From the NCBI RefSeq assembly GCF_027744825.2, contig NC_071339.1:28071501-28135500 (forward strand): a stretch of 64,000 nucleotides of DNA. The letters run 5' to 3'. The notes under the pieces are model-generated. The model had not been told where the DNA came from. It saw only the letters and a list, made by a program, of their open reading frames with translations, and ran no database searches. Positions 37,107-50,385 of the stretch are shown in pieces. Positions within the stretch are counted from its first letter, which is position 1. Every line of letters starts with the position of its first letter. A program made the position numbers and the translations under genes. The DNA comes from Synchiropus splendidus. Taxonomy: Eukaryota > Chordata > Actinopteri > Syngnathiformes > Callionymidae.

Positions 37107-40100
37107 ATAGTGGGAGGTGAAAATTTCATGTTCTGAAGCTTCCCTGGAAAGTTATGGCACAATGCAGAAAACGCATTTTCAGCCTGAGATAAGGAGGGTT
37201 CTAGAACGCCAAACATAAAAATGTTGATACCTTTTGAAAAACACTTCAGACAGCTTAGATTTGATGTGCAACTGCTGGAAAGAACCTTTCTGCTGTAGTT
37301 GGAGGTGAAAATTTCATGTTCTGAAGCTTCCCTGCAAAGTTATGGCACAATGCAGAAAACGCGTTTTCAGCCTGAGATAAGGTTGATTCAGGAACGCCAA
37401 ACATAAAAATGTTGATAACTTCGGAAAAACACTTCAGACAGCTTAGATTTGATGTGCAACTCCTAGAGAGACCCTTTCTGCTATAGTGGGAGGTTAAAAT
37501 TTCATGTTCTGAAGCTTCCCTGCAAAGTTATGTCATAATGCAGAAAACGCGTTTTCAGCCTCACATAAGGTCAATTCCGGAACGCCAAACATAAAAATGT
37601 TCATAACTTCGGAAAAACACTTCAGACAGCTAGGATTTGATGTACAAGTACTAGAAAAACCCTTTCTGCTTTAGTGGGATGTGAAAATTTCATGTTCTGA
37701 CGCTATACTTCAAAGTTATGGCACAATGCAGAAAATGCGTTTACAGCCTGAGATAAGGTCGATTCCGTGTTGCCAAACATAAAAATGTTTATAACTTTGG
37801 AAAAACACTTCAGACAGCTTAGATTTGATGTGCAACTGCTAGAAAGACCCTTTCTGCTATAATGGGATAAGAAAATTTCATGTTCAGAAGATTCCCTGCA
37901 AAGTTATGGCAGAATGCGTAAATTGTGTTTTCAGCCTGAGATAAGGTCGATTCCTGAACGCCAAACATAAAAATGTTGATAACTTTGGAAAAACTCTTCA
38001 GACAGCTTAGATTTGATGTGCAACTACGAGAAAGACCCTTTCTGCTATAGTGGGATGTGAAAATTTCATGTTCTGAAGCTTCCCTGCAAAGTTATGGCAC
38101 AGTGCAGAAAACGCGTTTTCAGCCTGAGATAAGGTGGGTTTCGGAACGCCAAACAAAAAAATGTTGATAACTTTCGAAAAACACTTCAGGCGGCTTAGAT
38201 TTGATGTGCAACTACTAGAAAGACGATTTCTGCTTTAGTGGGAGGTGTAAATTTCATGTTCTGAAGCTTCCCTGAGAAGTTATGGCACAATGCAGAAAAC
38301 GCGTTTTCAGCCTGAGATAAGGTGGTTTCTGAAACGCCAAACGTAAAAATGTTATTAACTTTGGAAAAACACATCAGACAGCTTAGATTTGATGTGCAAC
38401 TATTAGAAAGACCCTTTCTGCTATAGTGGGAGGTGAAAATTTCATGTTCTGACGCTATACTGCAAAGTTATGGCACATTGCAGAAACCGCGTTTTCAGCC
38501 TGAAATAAGGTCGATTCAGGAACGCCAAACACAAAAATGTTGAAAAATTTCAAAAAACACTTCAGACAGTTTAGATTTGAAGTGTAAGTACGAGAAAGAC
38601 CCTTTCTGCTATAATGGGAATTGAAAATTTCATGTTCTGAAGCTTTCCTCCAAAGTTATGGCACAATGCAGAAAACACGTTTTCAGCCTGAGATGAGGTG
38701 GGTTCCGGAACGCCAAACATAAAAATGTTTAAAACTTTGGAAAAACACTTCAGACAGCTTAGATTTGACGTGCAACTACTAGAAAGACCATTTCTGCTAT
38801 AGTGGTAGTTGAAAATTTCATGTTCTGAAGCTTCCCTGCAAAGTTATGGCACAATGCAGAAAACGCGTTTTCAGCCTGAGATATGGTCGATTCCGGAAAG
38901 CCAAACATAAAAATGTTGATAACTTTGGAAAAACACTTCAGACAGATTAGATTTGATGTGTAACTACTAGAAAGACCCTTTCTGCTATAGTCGCATGTGA
39001 ATATTTCATGTTCTGAAGCTTCCCTGCAAAGTTATGGCACAATGCAGAAAACGTGTTTTCAGCCTGAGATATGGTCGATTCCGAAACGCCAAACACAAAA
39101 ATGTGGACAACTTTGGAAAAACACTTCAGACAGCTTAGATTTGATGTGCAACTACGAGAAAGACCCTTTCTGCTATAGTGGGAGGTGAAAATTTCATGTT
39201 CTGAAGCGTCCCTGTGATGTTATGGCACAATGCACAAAAACTCTTTTTCAGCCAGAGATAAGGTGGGTTTCGGAACGCCAAACATAAAAGTGTTGAAAAC
39301 TTTGGTAAAACACTTCAGACAGCTTAGATTTGATGTGCAACTACTAGAAAGACCTTTTCTGCTATAGTGGAAGTTTAAAATGTCATGCTCTGATGCTCCC
39401 CTGAAAAGTTATGGCACAATGCAGAAAACGCGTTTTCAGCCTGAGATAAGGTGGGTTTCGGAACGCCAAGCATAAAAATGTTGATAACTTTGGAAAAAGA
39501 CTTCAAACAGCTTAGATTTGATGTGAAACTACTAGAAAAACCCTTTCTGCTATAGTGGGATATGAAAATTTCGTGTTCTGAAGATTCCCTGCAAATTAAT
39601 GGCAGAATGCGTAAATCGCGTTTTCAGCCTGAGATAAGGTCGACTCCGGAACGCCAAACATAAAAATGTTGATAAGTTTGGAAAAACACTTCAGACAGCT
39701 TAGATGTGATGTGCAACTACTCGAAAGACCGTTTCTGCTATTGTGGGAGGTGAAAATTCGATGTTCTGAAGCTTCCCTGCAAAGTTATGGCACCATGCGT
39801 AAAACGCGTTTACAGCCTGAGATAAGGTCGATTCCGGAATGCCAAACATAAAACTGTTGATAATTTTGGAAAAACACTTCAGACAGCTTAGATTTGATGT
39901 GCAACTACTAGAAAGACCCTTTCTACTATAGCGGGAGGTGAAAATTTCATGTTCTGAGGCTTCCCTGCAAAGATACGGCACAATGCAGAAAACACTTTTT
40001 CAGACTGAGATAAGGTGGGTTCCAGAACGCAAAACAAAAAAATGTTGATAACTTTGGAAAAACATTTCAGACAACTTAGATTTTATCTGCAACTACTAGA

Positions 40101-40529
40101 ACGACCCTTTCTGCTATAGTGGGAGGTGAAAATTTCATGTTCTGAAGCTTTATGCAAAGTTATGGCACAATGCGTAAAACGCTTTTTCAGCCTGAGATAA
40201 GGTCGATTCCAGAACGCCAAACATTAAAATGTGGATAACTTTGGAAAAACACTTCAGACAGCATAAATTTGATGTGCAACTACTAGAAAGACCATTTCTG
40301 CTATAGTGGGAGGTCAAAATTTCATGTTCTGAAGCCTCCCTAGAAAGTTATGGGACAATGCAGAAAACGCGTTTTCAGCCTCAGATAAGGTTGATTTCGG
40401 AACACCAAACATAAAAGTGTTGATAACTTTGGAAAAACAATTCAAACAGCATCGATTTGATGTGCAACTACTGGAAAGACCATTTCTGCCATTGTGGGAG
40501 GTGAAAATTTCATGTTCTGAAGCTTCCCT
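37107..40529 (+). repeat. Array segment with dispersed variants
   Basis: About eighteen monomers. Near 37,530-37,660 is the CTCACATAAGGTCAATTCC plus GTACAAGTACTAG pair that recurs at 40.9, 41.8, 53.5, 57.3 and 60.5 kb. Near 38,450 is GACGCTATACTGCAAAG, shared with 42.6, 58.2 and 61.7 kb. At 38,528-38,598 is the GAAGTGTAAGTACGAG variant of 5.5 kb. Confidence 0.78.
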
Positions 40530-41130
40530 GCAAAGTTATGTCACAATGCAGAAAACGCGTTTTCAGCCTGACATAAGGTCAATTCCGGAACGCCAAACAT
40601 AAAAATGTTGATAACTTCGGAAAAACACTTCAGACAGCTTAGATTTGATGTGCAACTACTAGAAAGACCCTTTCTGCTATCGTGGGAGGTGAAAATTTCA
40701 TGTTCTGAAGCTTCCCTGCAAAGTTATGTCACAATGCAGAAAACACGTTTTCAGCCTCACATAAGGTCGATTCCGGAACGCCAAACATAAAAATGTTCAT
40801 AATTCTAGAAAAACACTTCAGACAGCTTAGATTTGATGTGCAACTACTAGAGAGACCCTTTCTGCTATCGTGGGAGGTTAAAATTTCATGTTCTGAAGCT
40901 TCCCTGCAAAGTTATGACATAATGCAGAAAACGCGTTTTCAGCCTCACATAAGGTCAATTCCGGAACGCCAAACATAAAAATGTTCATAACTTCGGAAAA
41001 ACACTTCAGACAGCTAGGATTTGATGTACAAGTACTAGAAAAACCCTTTCTGATATAGTGGGATGTGAAAATTTCATGTTCTGAAGATTCCCTGCAAAGT
41101 TATGGCACAATGCAGAAAACGCGTATTCAG
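40530..41130 (+). repeat. 6/5-monomer-offset repeat, copy 1
   Basis: Positions 40,530-40,690 match 41,659-41,820 at 1,129 bp, and 40,870-41,130 match 41,810-42,070 at about 940 bp. Copy 1 thus has one extra monomer. Markers are TTATGTCACAATGC, CCTGACATAAGGTCAATTCC, CTCACATAAGGTC, GCTAGGATTTGATGTACAAG and GCGTATTCAG. Confidence 0.85.
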
Positions 41131-41658
41131 CCTGAGATAAGGTTGATTCCGGAACGCCAAACATAAGAATGTTGATAACTTTGGAAAAACACTTCAGACA
41201 GGTTAGATTTGATGTGCAACTACTAGAAAGACCCTTTCTGCTACAGTGGGAGGTTAAAATTTCGTGTTCTGAAGCTTCCCTCCAAAGTTATGGCACAATG
41301 CAAAAAAAGCGTTTACAGCCTGAGTATAAGGCGGGTTCCGAAACGCCTAATATAAAAATGTTGATAACTTTGGAAAAACACTTCAGACAGCTTAGAGTTG
41401 ATGTGCAACTATTAGAAAGACCCTTTCTGCTATAGTGGGAGGTGAAAATTTCATGTTCTGAAGCTTCCCTGCAAAGTTATGGCACAATGCAGAAAACGCG
41501 TTTTCAGCCTGAGATAAGGTTGATTCCGGAATGCCAAACATAAGAATGTTGATAACTTTGGAAAAACACTTCAGACAGCTTAGAATTTATGTGCAACTAC
41601 TGGAAAGACCATTTCTGCCATTGTGGGAGGTGAAAATTCGATGTTCTGAAGCTTCCCT

Positions 41659-42070
41659 GCAAAGTTATGTCACAATGCAGAAAACGCGTTTTCAGCCTGA
41701 CATAAGGTCAATTCCGGAAAGCCAAACATAAAAATGTTGATAACTTCGGAAAAACACTTCAGACAGCTTAGATTTGATGTACAAGTACTAGAAAGACCCT
41801 TTCTGCTATCGTGGGAGGTGAAAATTTCATGTTCTGAAGCTTCCCTGCAAAGTTATGTCATAATGCAGAAAACGCGTTTTCAGCCTCACATAAGGTCAGT
41901 TCCGGAACGCCAAACATAAAAATGTTCATAACTTCGGAAAAACACTTCAGACAGCTAGGATTTGATGTACAAGTACGAGAAAAACCCTTTCTGATATAGT
42001 GGGATGTGAACATTTCATGTTCTAAAGATTCCCTGCAAAGTTATGGCACAATGCAGAAAACGCGTATTCA
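41659..42070 (+). repeat. 6/5-monomer-offset repeat, copy 2
   Basis: Partner of 40,530-41,130, lacking one monomer. An adjoining pair, 41,404-41,560 and 42,344-42,500 (CTATTAGAAGGACC or CTATTAGAAAGACC, then GGAATGCCAAACATAAGAATG), is also 940 bp apart. Confidence 0.83.
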
Positions 42071-43869
42071 GCCTGAGATAAGGTCGATTCCGTAATGCCA
42101 AACATAAAAATGTATATAACTTTGGAAAACCACTTCAGACAGCTTAGATTTGATGTGCAACTACTAGAAAGACCCTTTCTGCTATAATGGGATATGAAAA
42201 TTTCATGTTCTGAAGCTTCCCTGCAATGTTAAGGCACAATGCAGGAAACGCGTTTTCAGCCTGAGATAAGGTTGATTCCGGAACGCCAAACATAAGAATG
42301 TTGATAACTTTGGAAAAACACTTCAGACAGCTTAGAGTTGATGTGAAACTATTAGAAGGACCCTTTCTGCTATAGTGGGAGGTGAAAATTTCATGTTCTG
42401 AAGCTTCCCTGCAAAGTTATGGCACAATGCAGAAAACGCGTTTTCAGCCTGAGATAAGGTTGATTCCGGAATGCCAAACATAAGAATGTTGATAACTTTG
42501 GAAAAACAGTTCAGACAGCTTAGATTTGATGTGCAACTACTAGAAAGACCCTTTCTGCTATATTGGGAGGTGAAAATTTCATGTTCTGACGCTATACTGC
42601 AAAGTTATGGCACAATGCAGAAAATGCGTTTTCAGCCTGAGATAAGGTCGATTCCGTAATGCCAAACATAAAAATGTTTATAACTTTGGAAAAACACTTC
42701 AGACAGCTTAGATTTGATGTGCAACTACTAGAAAGACCCTTTCCGCTATAATGGCATAAGAAAATTTCATGTTCTGAAGATTCCCTGCGAAGTTATGGCA
42801 GAATGCGTAAATCGTGTTTTCAGCCTGAGATAAGGTCGATTCCTGAACGCCAAATATAAAAATGTTGTTAACTTTGGAAAAACACTTCAGACAGCTTAGA
42901 TTTGATGTGCAACTACTAGAAAGACCCTTTCTGTTACAGTGGGAGGTGAAAATTTCATGTTCTGAAGCTTCCCTGCAAAGTTATGCCACAATGCAAGAAA
43001 CGCGTTTTCAGCCTGAGATAAGGTTGAATCCGGAACGCCAAACATAAGAATGTTGATAACTTTGGAAAAACACTTCAGACAGCTTAGATTTGATGTGCAA
43101 CTACTAGAAAGACCCTTTCTGCTATAGTGGGATGTTAAAATTTCATGTTCTGAAGTCTCCCTGCAAAGTTATGGCACTATCCAGAAAACGCGTTTTTAGC
43201 CTGAGATAAGTTGGGTTCCAGAACGCCAAACATAAAAATGTTGATAACTTTGGAAAAACAATTTCGACAGCTTAGATTTGATGTGCAACTACTAGAAAGA
43301 CCCTTTCTGCTATAGTGGGAAGTTAAAATTTCATGTTCTGAAGCTTCCCTGCAAAGTTATGGCAAAATCCGTAAAACGCGTTTTCAGCCTGAGATAAGGT
43401 CGATTCCGGAACGCCAAACATAAAAATATTGATAACTTTGGAAAAACACTTCAGACAGCTTAGATTTGATGTGCAACTACTAGAAAGACCCTTTCTGCTA
43501 TAGTGGGAGTTGAAAATTTAATGTTCTGAAGCTTTCCTGCAAAGTTATGGCACAATGCGTAAAACGCGTTTTCAGCCTGAGATAAGGTTGATTCCGGAAC
43601 GCCAAACATAAGAATGTTGATAACTTTGGAAAAACACTTCAGACAGCTTAGATTTGATATGCAACTACTAGAAAGACCCTTTCTGCTATAGTGTGAGGTG
43701 AAAATTTCATGTTCTGAAGCTTCTCTGCAAAGTTATGCCACAATGCAGGAAACGCGTTTTCAGCCTGAGATAAGGTCGATTCCGGAACGCAAAACATAAA
43801 AATATTGATAACTTTGGAAACACACTTCAGACAGCTTAGATTTGATGTGCAATTACTAGAAAGACCCTT
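42071..43869 (+). repeat. Array segment, dispersed variants
   Basis: About nine monomers. GACGCTATACTGCAAAG near 42,587 and GGCAGAATGCGTAAATCGTG near 42,800 recur together at 58.0-58.2 and 61.6-61.8 kb. GGCACTATCCAG near 43,171 is shared with 6.3 and 14.8 kb. Confidence 0.75.
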
Positions 43870-44815
43870 TCTGCGACAGTGGGAGGTTAAAATTTATTAT
43901 TCTGAAGTTTCCTGCAAAGTTATGGCACAATGCGGAAAAAAAGGTTTTCAGCCTGAGATAAAGTCGATTCCGGAACGCCAAACATAAAAATGTTGATAAC
44001 TTTGGAAAAACACTTCAGACAGCTTAGATTTCCCGTGCAACTACTAGAAAGACCCTTTCTGCCATTGTGGGAGGTGAAAAATTCATGTTCTGAAGCTTCA
44101 CGGCAAAGTTATGGAACAATGCGTGAAACGCGTTTTCAGCCTGTGATCAGGTCGATTCAGGAACGTCAAACATAAAAAAGTTGTAAACTTTTGAAATACA
44201 CTTCAGACCGCTTACAATTGATGTGCAACTACAAGAAAGACCCTTTCTGCTATAGTGGGAGGTGAAAATTTCATGTTCTGAAGCTTCCCTGCAAAGGTAT
44301 GGCACAATGCAGAAAACGCGTTTTCAGCCTGAGATAAGATAGATTCTGGTACGCCAAACATAAAAATGTTGATAACTTTGGAAAAACACTTCAGACAGCT
44401 TAGATTTGATGTGCAACTACGAGAAAGACCGTTTCTGCAATAATGGGAGGTGAAAATTCGATGTTCTGAAGCTTCCCTGCAAAGTTATGGCACCATGCGT
44501 AAAACGCGTTTTCAGCCTGAGATAAGGTCGATTCCGGAACGCCTAACATAAACATGTTCATAATTCTGTAAAAACACTTCAGACAGCTTAGATTTGATGT
44601 GCAACTACTAGAAAGACCATTTCTGCCATTGTGGGAGGTGAAAATTCGATGTTCTGAAGCTTCCCTGCAAAGTTATGCCACAATGCAGGAAACGCGTTTT
44701 CAGCCTGAGATAAGGTCGATTCCGGAACGCCAAACATAAAAATATTGATAACTTTGGAAAAACTCTTTAGACAGCTTAGATTTGATGTGCAACTACTAGA
44801 AAGAGCCTTTCTGCT
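43870..44815 (+). repeat. 15/16-monomer-offset repeat, copy 1
   Basis: The left end (TTATTCTGAAGTTTCC, GCGGAAAAAAAGG) matches 46,700-46,800 at about 2,819 bp. Positions 43,990-44,290 and about 44,400-44,815 match 46,997-47,300 and 47,409-47,825 at about 3,007 bp. Copy 2 therefore has one more monomer near its left end. Markers are GTGATCAGGTCGATTCAGG, AAAAAAGTTGTAAAC, CAGACCGCTTACAATTG and ACTCTTTAGACAGC. Confidence 0.82.
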
Positions 44816-46689
44816 ATAGTCGGAGTTGAAAATTTCATGTTCTGAAGCTTTCCTGCAAAGTTATGGCACAATGCGTAAAACGCGTTTTCAGCCTCAGATA
44901 AGGTTGATTCCGGAACACCAAACAAAAAAGTGTTGATAACTTTGGAAAAACAATTCAAACAGCTTCGATTTGATGTGCAACTACTAGAAAGACCCTTTCT
45001 GCTATCGTGGGAGGTTAAAATTTCATGTTCTGAAGCTTTCCAGCAAAGTTATGGCACAATGCGTAAAATGCGTTTTCAGACTGAGATAAGGTTGATTCCG
45101 GAACGCCAAACTTAAAAATGTTGATTACTTTGGAAAAACACTTCAAACAGTTTAGATTTGATGTGCAACTACTAGAAAGACCCTTTCTGCTATAGTGGGA
45201 TGCAGAAATTTCATGTTCTGAATCTTCCCTGCAAAGTTATGGCACAATGCAGAAAACGCGTTTTCAGCCTGAGATAAGGTCGATTCCGGAACGCCAAACA
45301 TAAAAATGTTGATAACTTTGGAAAAACACTTCAGACAGCTTAGCTCTGATGTGCAACTACTAGAAAAACCCTTTCTGCTATAGTGGGATGTGAAAATTTC
45401 ATGTTCTGAAGCTTCCCTGCAAAGTTATGGCACAATGCAGAAAACGCGTTTTCAGACTGTGATAAGGTGGGTTCCAGAACGCCAAACAGAAAAAAGTAGA
45501 TAACTTTGGAAAAACATATCAGACAGCTTAGATTTGATGTGCAACTACGAGAAAGACCCTTTCTGCTATAGTGGGACGTTGAAATTTCATGTTCTGAAGC
45601 TTCCCTGCCTAGTTATGGCACAATTCCGAAAACGCGTTTTCAGCCTGAGATAAGGTCGATTCCGGAACGCCAAACATAAAAAAGTTGAGAACTTTTGAAA
45701 TACACTTCAGACAGCTTAGATTTGATGTGCAAGTACCAGAAAGACCCTTTCTGCTATAGTGGGAGGTGAAAATTTCATGTTCTGAAGCTTCCCTCCAAAG
45801 TTATGGCACAATGGAGAAAACGCGTTTTCAGCCTGAGATAAGGTGGGTTCCGGAACTCCAAACACAAAAATGTTGATAACTTTCGAAAAACACTTCAGAG
45901 AGCTTAGATTTGAAGTGCAACTACTAGAACGACCCTTTCTACTATGCGGCAGGTGAAAATTTCATGTTCTGTGGCATCCCTGCAAAGTTATGGCACAATG
46001 CAAAAAACACCTTTTCAGAATGAGATAAGGTGGGTTCCAGAACGCCAAACATAAAAATGTTGATAACTTTGGAAAAAACATTTCAGACAGCTTAGATTTG
46101 ATGTGCAGCTACTAGAAAGACCCTTTCTGCTACAGTGGGAAATGAAAATTTCATGTTCTGAAGCTTCCCTGCAAAGTTATGCCACAATGCAGGAAACGCG
46201 TTTTCAGCCTGAGATATGGTCGATTCCGGAACGCCAAACATAAAAATGTTGATAACTTCGGAAAAACACTTCAGACAGCTTAGATTTGACGAGCAACTAC
46301 TAGAAAGACCATTTCTCCTATAGTGGGAGGTGAAAATTTCATGTTCTGAAGCTTCCCTGCAAAGTTAAGGCACAATGCAGAATACGCGTTTTCAGCCTGA
46401 GATATGGTCGATTCCGGAACGCCAAACATAAAAATCTTGAAAACTTTGGAAAAACACTTCAGACAGATTAGATTTGATGTGCAACTACTAGAAAGACCCT
46501 TTCTGCAATGGTGGCATATGAAAATTTCATGTTCTGAAGCGTGCCTGCAAAGTTATGGCACAATGCAGAAAATGCGTTTTCAGCCTGAGATAAGGTGGGT
46601 TCCAGAACGGCAAACATGAAAATGTTGATAACTTTGGAAAAACACTTCAGACAGCTTCGATTTGATGTGCAACTGCAAGACAGACCCTT
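44816..46689 (+). repeat. Array segment between the 43.9 and 46.7 kb copies
   Basis: About ten monomers of ordinary divergence. The unit at 45,473-45,545 (CCAGAACGCCAAACAG, AAAAAAGTAGATAAC, CATATCAGACAGC) matches 20,849-20,930. Confidence 0.75.
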
Positions 46690-47825
46690 TCTGCAACAGT
46701 GGGAGGTTAAAATTTCTTATTCTGAAGTTTCCTGCAAAGTTATGGCACAATGCGGAAAAAAAGGTTTTCAGTCTGAGATAAAGTCGATTCCGGAACGCCA
46801 AACATAAAAATGTTGATAACTTTGGAAAAACACTTCAGACAGCTTAGATTTCACGTGAAACTACTAGAAAGACCCTTTCTGCTATAGTGGGAGGTCAAAA
46901 TTTCATGTTCTTAAGCTTTATGCATAGTTGTGGCACAATGCTTAAAACGCGTTTTCAGCCTGAGATAAGGTCGATTCCGGAACGCCAAACATAAAAGTGT
47001 TGATAACTTTGGAAAAACACTTCAGACAGCTTAGATTTCACGTGCAACTACTAGAAAGACCCTTTCTGCCATTGTGGGTGGTGAAAAATTCATGTTCTGA
47101 AGCTTCCCTGCAAAGTTATGGAACAATGCGTGAAACGCGTTTTCAGCCTGTGATCAGGTCGATTCAGGATTGTCAAACATAAAAAAGTTGTAAACTTTTG
47201 AAATACACTTCAGACCGCTTACAATTGATGTGCAACTACAAGAAAGACCCTTTCTGCTATAGTGGGAGGTGAAAATTTCATGTTCTGAAGCTTCCCTGCA
47301 AAGTTAAGGCACAATGCAGAATACGCGTTTTCAGCCTGAGATATGGTCGATTCCGGAACGCCAAACATAAAAATCTTGAAAACTTTGGAAAAACACTTCA
47401 GACAGCTTAGATTTGATGTGCAACTACGAGAAAGACCGTTTCTGCTATAGTGGGAGGTGAAAATTCGATGTTCTGAAGCTTCCCTGCAAAGTTATGGCAC
47501 CATGCGTAAAACGCGTTTTCAGCCTGAGATAAGGTCGATTCCGGAACGCCAAACATAAACACGATCATAATTCTGGAAAAACACTTCAGACAGCTTAGAT
47601 TTGATGTGCAACTACTAGAAAGACCATTTCTGCCATTGTGGGAGGTGAAAATTCGATGTTCTGAAGCTTCCCTGCAAAGTTATGCCACAATGCAGGAAAC
47701 GCGTTTTCAGCCTGAGATAAGGTCGATTCCGGAACGCCAAACATAAAAATACTGATAACTTTGGAAAAACTCTTTAGACAGCTTAGATTTGATGTGCAAC
47801 TACTAGAAAGACCCTTTCTGCTATA
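46690..47825 (+). repeat. 15/16-monomer-offset repeat, copy 2
   Basis: Partner of 43,870-44,815. The extra monomer at about 46,850-46,990 has TTTCACGTGAAA and CTTTATGCATAGTTG, as in the 24-26 kb blocks. The piece near 47,300-47,400 (AAGGCACAATGCAGAATACG, AAAAATCTTGAAAAC) is instead a copy of 46,360-46,460, 940 bp upstream, so this copy is itself a mosaic. Confidence 0.8.
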
Positions 47826-50385
47826 GTGGGAGGTGAATATTTCATGTTCTGAAGCTTCCCTGAGAAGTTATGGCACAATGCATAAAACGCGTTTTCAGCC
47901 TGAGATAAGGTCGATTCTGGAACGCCAAACATAAAAATGTTGATAACTTTCGAAAAACACTTCAGACAGCTTGGATTTGATGTGCAGCTACTAGAAAGAC
48001 CCTTTCTGCTTTAGTGGCAGGTTAAAATTTCATGTTCTGAAGTTTCCCTGCAAAGTTATGGGACAATGCAGAAAACGATTTTTCATCCTGAGATAAGGTC
48101 GATTCCGGAACGCCAAACATAAAAATGTTGATGACTTTCGGAAAACATTTCAGACAGCTTAGATTTGATGTGGAACTACTAGAAAGACCCTTTCTGCTAT
48201 AGTGGGAGGTGAAAATTTCATGTTCTGAAGCTTCCCTGCAAAGTTATGGCACAATGCAGAAAACGCGTTTTCAGCCTGAAAAAAGGTGGGTTCCGGAACA
48301 ACAAACATAAAAATGTTGATAACTTTGGAAAACCACTTCAGACAGCTTAGATTTGATGTGCAACTACTAGAAAGACAATTTCTACTATAGTGGTAGGTGA
48401 AACTTTCGTGTTCTGAAGCTTTCCTTCAAAGTTATGGCACAATGCAGAAAACGCGTTTTCAGCCTGAGATAAGATGTTTTCCGGAACGCCAAAAATAAAA
48501 ATGTTGATAACTTTGGAAAAACAATTCAGACAGCTTAGATTTGAGGTGCAACTACTAGAAAGACCCTTTCTGCTATAGTGGGAGGTGACAATTTCATTTT
48601 TGAAGCTTTCCTGCAAAGTTATGGCACAATGCAGAAAACGCGTTTTCAGCCTGAGATAAGGTGGGTTCCGGAACGCCAAACATAAAAATGTTGACAACTT
48701 TGGAAAAACACTTCAGACAGCTTATATTTGATGTGCAACTACTAGAAAGACCCTTTCTGCTATAGTCGGCGGTGAAACTTTCATGTTCTGAGGCTTTCCT
48801 GCAAAGTTATGGCAAATTGCGTAAAACGCGTTTTCAGCCTGAGACAAGGTTGTTTCTGGAACGCCAAATATAAAAATGGTGATAACTTTGGAAAAACACT
48901 TCAAACAGCTTAGATTTGACGTGCAACTACTAGAAAGACCCTTTCTGTTATAGTGGGAGGTGAAAATTTCATGTTCTAAAGGTTCCCTGCAAAGTTATGG
49001 CACAATGCGTAAAACGCGTTTTAAGCCTGAGATTAGGTCGATTCCGGAACGCCAAACATAGAAATGTTGATAACTTTCGAAATACACTTCAGACAGATTA
49101 GATTTGATGTGCAACTACTAGAAAGACCCTTTCTGCTATATTGGGAGGTCAAATTTTCATGTTCTGAAGCTTCCCTGCAAAGTTATGGGACAATGCAGAA
49201 AACGATTTTTCATCCTGTGATAAGGTCGATTCCGGAACGCCAAACATAAAAATGTTGATAACTTTCGAAAAACACTTCAGACAGCTTAGATTTGATGTGC
49301 AACTACTAGAAATACCCTTTCTCCTCTAGTGGGACGTGAAAATTTCATGTTCTAAAGCTTGCCTGCAAAGTTATGGCACAATGCAGAAAACGCGTTTTCA
49401 GCCTGAGAAAAGGTCGATTCCGGAACGCCAAACATAAGAATGTTGATAACTTTGGAAAAACACTTCAAACAGCTTAGATTTGATGTGCAACTACTAGAAA
49501 GACACTTTCTGCTATAGTGGGAGGTGAAAATTTCATGTTCTGAAGCTTCCCTGCAAAGTTATGGCACAATGCAGAAAACGCGTTTTAAGCGTGAGATAAG
49601 GCGAGTTCCGGAACGCCAAACATAAAAATGTTGATAACTCAGGAAGAACTCTACAGACAGCTTAGATTTGATGTGCAACTACTAGAAAGACCCTTTCTAC
49701 TATAGCAGCAAGTGAATATTTCATGTTCTAAAGCTTCCCTGCAAAGTTATGGCACAATGCAGAAAACAAGTTTTAAGCGTGAGATAAGGAGAGTTCCGGA
49801 ACGCCAAACATAAAAATGTTGATAACTTTGGAACAACACATCAGACCGCTTAGATTTGATGTGCAACTACTAGAAAAACCATTTCTGCTATAGTGGGAGG
49901 TGAAAATTTCATGTTCTGAAGTTTCCCTGCAAAGTTATGGCACAATGCAGAAAATGCGTTTTCAATAAGGTGCGATCCGGAACGCCAAACAAAAAAATGT
50001 TGATAACTTTCGAAAAGCACATCAGACAGCTTAGATTTGTTGTGCAACTACTAGAAAGACCCTTTCTGCAATAGTGGCAGGTTAAAATTTCATGTTCTGA
50101 AGCTTCCCTCCAAAGTTATGGCACAATGCAGAAAACGCGTTTACAGCCTGAGATAAGGTGGGTTCCGGAACGCCAAACATAAAAATGTTGATAACTTTGG
50201 AAAAACACTTCAGACAGCTTAGATTTGATGTGCAACTGCTGGAAAGAGCCTTTCTGCTATAGTGGAAGTTGAAAATTTCATGTTCTGAAGCTTCCCTGCA
50301 AAGTTATGGCACATTGCAGAAAACGCGTTTACAGCCTGAGATAAGGCGGGTTCCGGAACGCCAAACATAAAAATGTTGAAAACCT
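47826..50385 (+). repeat. Array segment with an 8-monomer pair
   Basis: About fourteen monomers. Positions 49,064-49,400 resemble 50,561-50,900 (CTATATTGGGAGG, GATTTTTCATCC, CTCTAGTGGGACG) at 1,497 bp, which is 8 monomers minus 7. The missing bases are GCCTGAG near 49,964 (GCGTTTTCAATAAGG). The unit near 48,474 (AAGATGTTTTCCGG, GCCAAAAATAAAAATG) recurs at 63.3 kb. Confidence 0.8.

Noticed and set aside
49955..49975. Break at GCGTTTTCAATAAGG as an element insertion or deletion site
   Set aside because: It is only a 7-bp loss (GCCTGAG) inside one monomer. It explains the 1,497-bp offset of the 49.1/50.6 kb pair but shows no inserted sequence.
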